A DNA stretch of 64,000 nt from Flagellimonas meridianipacifica (GTDB lineage Bacteria; Bacteroidota; Bacteroidia; Flavobacteriales; Flavobacteriaceae), in assembly GCF_003001695.1 (NCBI RefSeq), contig NZ_PVYX01000001.1, forward strand, positions 372,001 to 436,000. The letters are read 5' to 3'. The position numbers and the translations under genes were made by a program. Positions within the stretch are counted from its first letter, which is position 1. The number at the start of each line of letters is the position of its first letter. The notes beneath the pieces were generated by a model that was given only the letters and a program-made list of their open reading frames with translations, was not told the DNA's origin and did not search any database. Shown here piece after piece: positions 58,600 to 64,000 of the stretch.

Positions 58600-58860
58600 A
58601 CCAAGTACGAATTGATGGTCGGTAGAAAATTTTTGTAGTAATAACAAGTTTCTTTTTTCGGATTCAACCCCGCTAGAATATGTAAAATTAGAGTTAAATC
58701 TTACAAAATAGTAAGATTTTAGCGAATATATTTCCTACATTTAAAGTAGATACTACTTTCTTTATTTAAGAAGTCAAGTCGAATTATCAAGATTCGTACT
58801 AGAGAGGCGAAGCCCTGTTCCTTTTAGATTTTTCAAATTTTATCGTACTATTTGTGAATT
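58600..58860. promoter_or_regulatory. Leader region of the antiterminator gene with a hairpin
   Basis: This 261-base stretch precedes the peptide cluster. AAATCTTAC (58696-58704) and GTAAGATTT (58711-58719) form a 9-bp hairpin. No exact TAnnTTTG promoter box was found near the start; TACTATTTG just before the ATG has a one-base longer spacing. Confidence 0.4.
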
Positions 58861-59391
58861 ATGCCCCAAAACATAATAGATGGATGGATGGTTTTATATG
58901 TGAAACACCACCATGAAAAAAAAATTGCTGATAAGCTTTCTAAACAAGGTATAACGCATTATCTGCCCTTAATAAAAAGAAATTATACTTCAAAAAGTGT
59001 AAAAGAAGATTACAAAACTAAACCGCTTTTTCCAACTTATATCTTCGTAAAACCCACTTCCCGCAAGGAAATCTATATTACTCTGAAGCTGAATGGAGCA
59101 TTCAAGTTTCTTAAATATTGCGCTGAATATTCCAAGGTCAGCGATCAGGAGATTAGCTCAATTAGAAAAATTACCAATTCAGGTTTCATTAGAGACATTC
59201 AAATAAAGTACATAAAGCCTAAAGTTGGACAAGAGGTTCTAATTACTAAAGGACCTTTTCACGGATTGAGAGCGGAAGTAATGAAGAATAAAAACCTTTG
59301 TGAAGTTTATTTGCAAATAAAATGTCTGAACCGATACGTTAGCGTGATTGCTCCATTGAACAGCCTAAGTATTCAAAGTGTAAAAATATAA
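58861..59391 (+). CDS. NusG/UpxY-family transcription antiterminator
   Basis: A 176-residue protein. The NGN domain (1-100; GWMVLYVKHHHEKKIADKL and LFPTYIFVK) is followed by a KOW domain (about 118-176; VGQEVLITKGPFHGLRAEV). Specialised NusG paralogues of this size (RfaH, UpxY, LoaP) prevent premature termination of one long operon located next to them. Being first in the peptide cluster fits that role, with the hairpin at 61756 as one possible point of control. It is followed by the oxygenase gene after 27 bp. Confidence 0.88.
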   Translation: MPQNIIDGWMVLYVKHHHEKKIADKLSKQGITHYLPLIKRNYTSKSVKEDYKTKPLFPTYIFVKPTSRKEIYITLKLNGAFKFLKYCAEYSKVSDQEISSIRKITNSGFIRDIQIKYIKPKVGQEVLITKGPFHGLRAEVMKNKNLCEVYLQIKCLNRYVSVIAPLNSLSIQSVKI

Positions 59392-59418
59392 GTTTCATTA
59401 ACCTTAAAAATAATCTAG

Positions 59419-60009
59419 ATGTCTAATAAGCAAAAAGTCTTAACCAAGACTAATGTTACTACCTTCTCTATTGAATCCCAAAAAATACATATCATAGATG
59501 GCGCTTTGAATTTGGACTTAGTAAATCAATTTTTCGATTACGTTTCAAAACTTTCATTTAAAAAAAATGAAAGAGATGACTATGACGATCGTTATCCAAT
59601 ATTTAGTACAGATTTTAAAACTGATTTGTTCGAAAAAGAAACTGAGATTGGGAAAACCGCGAGAGGTTTTGTTACTAAGTTTTATAATGAAAAGGTATAC
59701 AATCTTAATAGGTCCTATATTAATATGTCATTTTATGGAGATATGGAGTTTCCACATAGAGATTGTCAAATAAATGAAGATGACATTACGGTTCTTTATT
59801 ACGTAAACAATGTTTGGGACTATCGCTGGGGAGGAGAAACTCTCTTCTATTCTGGGCGCGATACCGTAAGAGCTATATTGCCAACGCCAGGAAGATTCTT
59901 AATATTTCCAGGCAACATTGAACATACAGGTTCGGTTCCAACACGAATATGTAATGTGCCTCGATTTAGTTTGGCTATGAAGTATGTTTCCGCAAACCAC
60001 CAAAACTAA
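59419..60009 (+). CDS. 2-oxoglutarate/Fe(II)-dependent oxygenase
   Basis: A 196-residue enzyme with a double-stranded beta-helix core. The iron ligands are His113 and Asp115 (HRD) and His169 (EHTG); the 2OG-binding pair is RFS at about 182-184. The fold matches the 2OG-FeII_Oxy_3/prolyl-hydroxylase-like group, which hydroxylates amino acid side chains. In the peptide cluster it probably hydroxylates a precursor residue; which one cannot be told from sequence. The regulator gene follows after 50 bp. Confidence 0.87.
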   Translation: MSNKQKVLTKTNVTTFSIESQKIHIIDGALNLDLVNQFFDYVSKLSFKKNERDDYDDRYPIFSTDFKTDLFEKETEIGKTARGFVTKFYNEKVYNLNRSYINMSFYGDMEFPHRDCQINEDDITVLYYVNNVWDYRWGGETLFYSGRDTVRAILPTPGRFLIFPGNIEHTGSVPTRICNVPRFSLAMKYVSANHQN

Positions 60010-60059
60010 ACGTCCTGCTATTAATTGAAATATCCGATTCAAACAATAAGTTTTACAAC

Positions 60060-61067
60060 ATGTATCGTAAGAACTTTTTTACCTGTCTTATTATCGGGAG
60101 CGAGACAATAAGAAGTAGTATTGAGTCAGTTCTAAAAGAATCTGCATCGTTACAGTTTGTCCAAATAAGGGAAGCTCCTATATCCTTTCTAAGAAAGAAA
60201 ACATTCGATTGTGCAGTGCTCTATTGGAAAAGTAATAGTCCGATTATGCTGGAATTAGCTGCAAAAATTAAAGAAAACTTTCAAGAACTTCCGCTAATTG
60301 GGATTGTAAGTCCTGAAATCAAACCAGAAACTATAAGAAAGTGCGGAGAAATAGGCGTTAACGGAATCATTAAGCGTTCTAATTTATTTACTCTGGAGGA
60401 ATTTTTGAGGAATTCAATCAATCGCTTGAATTCTAAAATTACACTCAGAGAACTAGATATTCACTTAGAAAATAAGTCAACCTTACTAGTAAGGGCCTTA
60501 AGAATAATCGAAGACAACTACCTGGTTTTGATGGGGACTTCAGAAATAGCAAAGCAATTAAATATCACCGATTGTACCTTATCAAGAGAGTTCAAAAAAA
60601 ATGAGCTACTAAATCCAAAAAGACTGCTTTTAAATTTTAAAGTAAAGCACTCCGTGAATTTAATGGAAAATCGGGGACTAAGCCTAAAAAATATTGCAAG
60701 ACAATCTGGATTTAGCAATGAACAACGATTTAACAGCTGTTTCAAAAAAATTTATTTCTGTACACCAGGAGAGTTTAGAAAAACTCTAAAAATGGACAAT
60801 AAAGAACTGACAGGAATAGAGTTCAAACAAAAAAACAGAATAAGTGTCAAAAAAAAGGAATTGAATACAGACTTAAATCAAAATACTTTTATATCAGAAA
60901 AAATTAGGAATATGAGAAAAGTGTTGCCTAAAGAGTTAAAAAAACCTTCAAGAATTGACCTGAGACATGAAGAGCAAATCGTGGGTTTTTTATGTCGGGA
61001 ATACCAGGGCGGCCCTCATTGTCGCGTTAATTCTGAAAGTGGAATAAATGAAGATATTCTTTTCTAA
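60060..61067 (+). CDS. AraC-type regulator with pseudo-receiver and C-terminal precursor-peptide domain
   Basis: A 335-residue protein of three parts. Residues 1-125 resemble a response-regulator receiver but lack the acidic pocket and the phospho-acceptor Asp (DCAVLYW in place of the usual D), so it is likely phosphorylation-independent. Residues about 145-245 are an AraC/HTH_18 DNA-binding domain (GTSEIAKQLNITDCTLSREF, shorter SNEQRFNSCFKKIY). After a linker, residues 285-335 are a copy of the precursor peptide encoded downstream (LPKELKKPSRID, C-x8-C-R-V-N, final DILF). Met285 (60912) has an AGGA before it and might be an internal start. Confidence 0.85.
   Translation: MYRKNFFTCLIIGSETIRSSIESVLKESASLQFVQIREAPISFLRKKTFDCAVLYWKSNSPIMLELAAKIKENFQELPLIGIVSPEIKPETIRKCGEIGVNGIIKRSNLFTLEEFLRNSINRLNSKITLRELDIHLENKSTLLVRALRIIEDNYLVLMGTSEIAKQLNITDCTLSREFKKNELLNPKRLLLNFKVKHSVNLMENRGLSLKNIARQSGFSNEQRFNSCFKKIYFCTPGEFRKTLKMDNKELTGIEFKQKNRISVKKKELNTDLNQNTFISEKIRNMRKVLPKELKKPSRIDLRHEEQIVGFLCREYQGGPHCRVNSESGINEDILF
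60912..61067 (+). other. Precursor-like C-terminal segment of the regulator (possible internal gene)
   Basis: 51 residues in frame with the regulator. Alignment with the following three peptides gives matching LPKEL, Cys at position 28 of the segment, Cys 37 followed by Arg-Val-Asn, and the end EDILF. The preceding bases TTAGGAATATG contain a possible ribosome-binding site, so a free 51-residue peptide could be made from the same mRNA. Only experiment can show whether it is free or fused. Confidence 0.6.
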
Positions 61068-61077
61068 AGAAATAAAA

Positions 61078-61248
61078 ATGGGAAAAAGAAAAAAATTAAA
61101 GAGTTTACCAAAAGAACTAATTAAGCCAGAGAAAACAGATACATTTTTTACAACTCAAATGGTTGAGTTTATGTGCCGAGAAAATGATCACGCAACTACT
61201 TGCCGTGTTAACTATGGTATGAATGAAGAAAATGACATATTATTTTAA
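61078..61248 (+). CDS. Putative RiPP precursor peptide 1
   Basis: A 56-residue peptide with the LPKEL leader motif (LKSLPKELIKPEKTD) and a core VEFMCREN then TTCRVN. It ends ENDILF. The start at 61078 aligns with the other copies; a longer frame from 61048 exists but its extra ten residues have no counterpart. It follows the regulator by 10 bp. It has no signal peptide, so it would be modified in the cytoplasm. Function as a precursor is inferred from tandem copies, small size and the neighbouring modifying enzymes. Confidence 0.75.
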   Translation: MGKRKKLKSLPKELIKPEKTDTFFTTQMVEFMCRENDHATTCRVNYGMNEENDILF

Positions 61249-61275
61249 AAATTAAAAATCTTTAAAACCGAAAAA

Positions 61276-61443
61276 ATGAAAAACAAGAAATTGAAAGCAT
61301 TGCCTAAAGAATTGGTTAAACCAACAGAGATTGACCTCAACACTTCAGGAGATTCAGTAGAATTTTTATGTAGGGAGTTCGGTAGTGGAACCACTTGCAG
61401 AATCAACGGAGCTATTGATGAGGAAAGTGATATTTTATTTTAA
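61276..61443 (+). CDS. Putative RiPP precursor peptide 2
   Basis: A 55-residue peptide beginning MKNKKLKALPKELVKP. The core has VEFLCREF then GTTCRIN, and it ends ESDILF. It lies 27 bp after peptide 1 in the same orientation. It is too short for standard gene calling thresholds. The conserved pattern among copies is LPKEL-[IVK]-KP, C-x8-C-R-[IV]-N and DILF, with variable residues between, as expected for a leader plus variable core. Confidence 0.75.
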   Translation: MKNKKLKALPKELVKPTEIDLNTSGDSVEFLCREFGSGTTCRINGAIDEESDILF

Positions 61444-61468
61444 TTCAATAAACCTTAAATTTTAAAAC

Positions 61469-61639
61469 ATGAAAAAAGAGAGACAAATTCCAAAGTTGCC
61501 AAAGGAGTTAATTAAACCTTCAGAAATTGATACCGAGGCAAAAGGAGGCGCAGTTGAATTCCTTTGTAATGAGTTTGGTAACGGAACAACCTGCCGGATT
61601 AATCGGGGGATAGATGAAGCAGATGATATTCTTTTTTAG
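61469..61639 (+). CDS. Putative RiPP precursor peptide 3
   Basis: A 56-residue peptide beginning MKKERQIPKLPKELIKP. The core has VEFLCNEF then GTTCRIN, and it ends ADDILF. Here the residue after the first Cys is Asn instead of Arg, whereas Arg after the second Cys is kept in all copies. It lies 25 bp after peptide 2, and a 431-base gap with a hairpin separates it from the radical SAM gene. Confidence 0.75.
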   Translation: MKKERQIPKLPKELIKPSEIDTEAKGGAVEFLCNEFGNGTTCRINRGIDEADDILF

Positions 61640-62070
61640 TATTTCAGTTACTTTAAAATGATGAATTCGATTTAATTAAGAAAAATGAGTTTTTGCTATT
61701 TTTTTAACTCAAATCTTAATCTATTTCTTTTTGCTTTCATTACGAATACCAGTCGCAGAAAATCTAATACGTTAGATTTTCTGATATTTGGAACAAGTGT
61801 TGAGTATAAACTTGCTAATTCGATAGAGAGCAAATCAGTTTTATACCGGTGATTGATTTATTCAGTCATCGGTTCCATCATATTTCAAAAACATAGCGTA
61901 CCATTAGGCTACATCAACCTTTCCTAAAAGTCTTTTGGCTTAAACTTCCGGGAGACACTCTAATATTTACTACAGCCCAATAATGACTAATAAGTCGATT
62001 TTTATTGGTAAAAGCAAACTATTTGCTTTGCGCAACCTTTACAACAAGTTGATTTTAAACGACATAAAAA
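61640..62070. other. Long intergenic region between precursors and maturase
   Basis: 431 bases without a supported gene. It contains the hairpin described separately. A 55-codon frame at 61685-61852 shows none of the precursor motifs, and a 43-codon frame at 61983 overlaps the maturase start; neither is supported. Confidence 0.6.
61756..61783. promoter_or_regulatory. 12-bp perfect hairpin between precursor and maturase genes
   Basis: CAGAAAATCTAA, loop TACG and TTAGATTTTCTG form a perfect stem of 12 pairs. A clear T-run is missing on its right side, so it is not a classical terminator; it may be an attenuator, an mRNA-processing or stability element, or a protein-binding dyad. Confidence 0.6.
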
Positions 62071-63531
62071 ATGATAAAGTCAAGTTTCTACAATGTGCTA
62101 ATTCCAATCGTTGAATCTGATGAATATATCCTCTACAATACAAAAAATGGGGGGTTGGAATTGTTGACTTACTCTAACGGTATTGAGTTAGAGCGCTACC
62201 ATGACATAACTTCAATTGACCTCAAGAGCGAAGGAAGAAATCTACCTATGCTTGAATATTTATATTCTAAGGGCTATTTTCTTGATGCGGATATTGATGA
62301 GCGTGAAGAGTTTCATTCATTTTATTCGAAAGAAAGAAGAGATACAACAATTAAATCTCCCGGTACTATTAACCTCACTATTGGAACAACTATTCTTTGC
62401 AACATGGGGTGTCCATATTGTTTTGAATTTGTTAAGCCAAATCTAACGCTTAAGAGTGAGGAGAACATTGTCGGAATCGCCAAATATGTGAATGACATGA
62501 TAGTAAAGTCTCCTGTAAAATCTTGGAAAACATTAAACGTAACATGGTACGGTGGAGAACCCTTAATTAACACTTTTGGAATTGAAAAATTAACTCCACT
62601 TCTCTTAGAACTTTGCGAGAAATACGGGATGGATTATAATTCTGATATTATTACAAATGGACTATTACTTGATTTAAAGACCTGGAACTTCTTAATCGAA
62701 AATAAAGTTCAAAACGTTCAGGTGACCATAGATGGTTCGAAAGAAACTCACAATAAAAGTAGACCACTGAAAGGAAAAAATACTGACACAAGAAAGAATT
62801 ACGAGAGAATATTGGAGAATCTATCTATTATGCCAACTGGAATTAAGACAAATATTAGAATTAACGTCGATAGAAAAGTAGCGTCTAGTTTCGCGGAATT
62901 TTTCGAAGATATGGAAAGTTATGGTATATGGCCTATGAGATTTTCGGAATTCAATTTTAGTCCTTCGTGGCTTAGGGTTTATGAAGAAGCTGGAGATTAT
63001 GACAGTTCTGAAGGCCTAAGTAATCCTGAATTTTTTGATGTACTACAAGACTTCCGCGCTTTAAAAATAAAATTATTCAATAAATGGGCCACAAAGAATA
63101 ATATACCTCAGGCAAAGTTGAAATGGACTCTTCCATCCAAACAGCAAGATTGCGCAACCTGGGTTTCTCCTTATAGTATGGTTATCGACCCTTTAGGATA
63201 CATTCACAAATGTTGGGAGACTATTCACGATAAAAAAAGAAGTGTCAATCATGTAAATTCTGGCTATAGTTTTGATGATTTCAAAGAATATTTTGACTTT
63301 GACCGATTCCAATTGCATCAAGACTGCTACGAATGTAAATACCTGCCGGTCTGTGACCAATTATCTTGTTCTCATCAAGCAATTGAAACCGGGAAACCAC
63401 CATGCACATATTGGAAGGAGAGAACAATACCATTTGTTAAGGAACAATATCTAATGTTGAAAAATCATCCGGACCTCATAAGTGCTCCCATTAATCAAAA
63501 GTTTGAGAATACCGGCCATACCAATAAATAA
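62071..63531 (+). CDS. Radical SAM/SPASM peptide maturase
   Basis: A 486-residue enzyme. Cys110-x3-Cys114-x2-Cys117 binds the SAM-cleaving 4Fe-4S cluster, and WYGGEPL (159-165) is the SAM-binding GGE motif. The C-terminal SPASM domain has seven cysteines (361, 381, 419, 422, 428, 433, 445), enough for two auxiliary clusters as in sactipeptide and related peptide maturases. The N-terminal 90 residues may hold a precursor-recognition part. It likely forms a thioether or C-C bond, or epimerises, in the Cys-containing precursors encoded upstream; the reaction is not determined by sequence. The UPF0489 gene follows after 29 bp. Confidence 0.92.
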   Translation: MIKSSFYNVLIPIVESDEYILYNTKNGGLELLTYSNGIELERYHDITSIDLKSEGRNLPMLEYLYSKGYFLDADIDEREEFHSFYSKERRDTTIKSPGTINLTIGTTILCNMGCPYCFEFVKPNLTLKSEENIVGIAKYVNDMIVKSPVKSWKTLNVTWYGGEPLINTFGIEKLTPLLLELCEKYGMDYNSDIITNGLLLDLKTWNFLIENKVQNVQVTIDGSKETHNKSRPLKGKNTDTRKNYERILENLSIMPTGIKTNIRINVDRKVASSFAEFFEDMESYGIWPMRFSEFNFSPSWLRVYEEAGDYDSSEGLSNPEFFDVLQDFRALKIKLFNKWATKNNIPQAKLKWTLPSKQQDCATWVSPYSMVIDPLGYIHKCWETIHDKKRSVNHVNSGYSFDDFKEYFDFDRFQLHQDCYECKYLPVCDQLSCSHQAIETGKPPCTYWKERTIPFVKEQYLMLKNHPDLISAPINQKFENTGHTNK

Positions 63532-63560
63532 TTTTCCAATTCTTTTTAATTGTTAGGTTT

Positions 63561-64000
63561 ATGAAAAAAACTTCAATTCAAACCTTTGTTATAGAAGAAC
63601 ATAATGAAGCGTTTTTCGTATGGCAATATGCCCTAGCTAATGGACTTATTAAACAAAAGCAAAATTGCTTAATTCATGTTGATGAGCATTCAGACATGGG
63701 AACTCCAAGGTTTAATATTTCTATAGACAATTTAGGTTCAGATTTATCCGATATTCATGATTTTGTATTTAAGGAGCTAAACATTGCCTCTTTTATTATA
63801 CCCTCAATTTATAAAGGTTTATTCCGAAGTATTTATTGGGTTAAACAAAAACATAGAAAATCTTCAATCACTTCAAATAAAATGTATGTCAAATCCTTAA
63901 ATGATTCCGGTAAGAAATTGATGTCTGGTAAGATTGAAGATATACCTAAGATTATCGAGGAGTACAGAAAGTCCAGTACAACATACAAAGAATTTGAGTA
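63561..64000 (+). CDS. UPF0489 family protein, probable peptide arginase (3' end outside window)
   Basis: The first 146 codons are in the window. The start MKKTSIQTFVIEEHNEAFF and the motif HVDEHSDMGTPRF are typical of UPF0489, whose ureohydrolase-like fold binds metal through the D-x-H-x-D residues. A member of this family (OspR of landornamide biosynthesis) is, as I recall, a peptide arginase converting Arg to ornithine. The precursors keep Arg next to the second Cys in all four copies, so that Arg is a likely target. This last step is inference. Confidence 0.82.
   Translation, partial: MKKTSIQTFVIEEHNEAFFVWQYALANGLIKQKQNCLIHVDEHSDMGTPRFNISIDNLGSDLSDIHDFVFKELNIASFIIPSIYKGLFRSIYWVKQKHRKSSITSNKMYVKSLNDSGKKLMSGKIEDIPKIIEEYRKSSTTYKEFE

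Noticed and set aside
58660..58680. GGATTCAACCCCGC resembling a tRNA T-arm
   Set aside because: The stem bases do not pair and no cloverleaf can be drawn.
61685..61852. 55-codon ORF after the precursor array, similar in length to the precursors
   Set aside because: It has no LPKEL, C-x8-C or DILF motif and overlaps the hairpin.

Overview
The window is chromosomal DNA of a marine-type member of the Flavobacteriaceae (Bacteroidota). This rests on lineage-specific families (GYDIA-family GHMP kinase, HYC_CC_PP protein, degradative-class HMG-CoA reductase, GDYXXLXY/DUF2157 pair), the coaX-OMP-TPR-lptC gene order, and a TTG-N19-TAnnTTTG promoter in front of the tRNA. No rRNA, insertion sequence or CRISPR array was seen.

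Positions 1-42,800 are ordinary core genome. In order they hold: the C-terminal end of a sigma-54 activator; lptE, a TPR protein, secG and groES-groEL (with a sigma-54-like promoter before groES); an MG2-type surface protein; a heavy-metal operon on the minus strand (HYC_CC_PP protein, TonB receptor, two HMA proteins); a free methionine sulfoxide reductase-like GAF protein; purH; the cell-shape operon mreB-mreC-mreD-mrdA-rodA; an endonuclease and a C-terminal processing protease; surE, lpxB, an NlpC/P60 lipoprotein and comEC; a peptide transporter with a DPP-IV peptidase; HMG-CoA reductase with GYDIA kinase; DUF2157 with GDYXXLXY; a PpiD-like foldase; and an envelope operon (coaX, OMP, TPR, lptC, small membrane protein, CorC/HlyC family).

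A tRNA-Phe gene at 42,887 marks the switch to accessory DNA, which runs to the end of the window. The first part (43.2-50.1 kb) is an integrative element with its own replication genes: an excisionase-like HTH protein, a P-loop helicase-like protein, a family A DNA polymerase with proofreading domain, and a tyrosine integrase. From about 50 kb the DNA looks more AT-rich and holds a soluble plus four-helix membrane gene pair, a DUF4359-like protein, a frameshifted LRR-Roc-COR (ROCO) gene with a nuclease-like tail, and a lone FtsX-type permease.

The most interesting region is 58,861 to beyond 64,000, which reads as an undescribed ribosomal peptide (RiPP) cluster. It contains a NusG/UpxY-type antiterminator, a 2-oxoglutarate Fe(II) oxygenase, an AraC-type regulator whose C-terminus is itself a copy of the precursor peptide, three tandem 55-56 residue precursor peptides too short for ordinary gene calling, a 12-bp hairpin, a radical SAM/SPASM maturase, and the start of a UPF0489-family protein (the family of peptide arginases that convert Arg to ornithine). 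All four peptide copies share an LPKEL leader, a C-x8-C-R-[IV]-N core and a C-terminal DILF. The cluster is a candidate for a doubly or triply modified peptide, possibly with ornithine, made under antitermination and possibly autoregulatory control.
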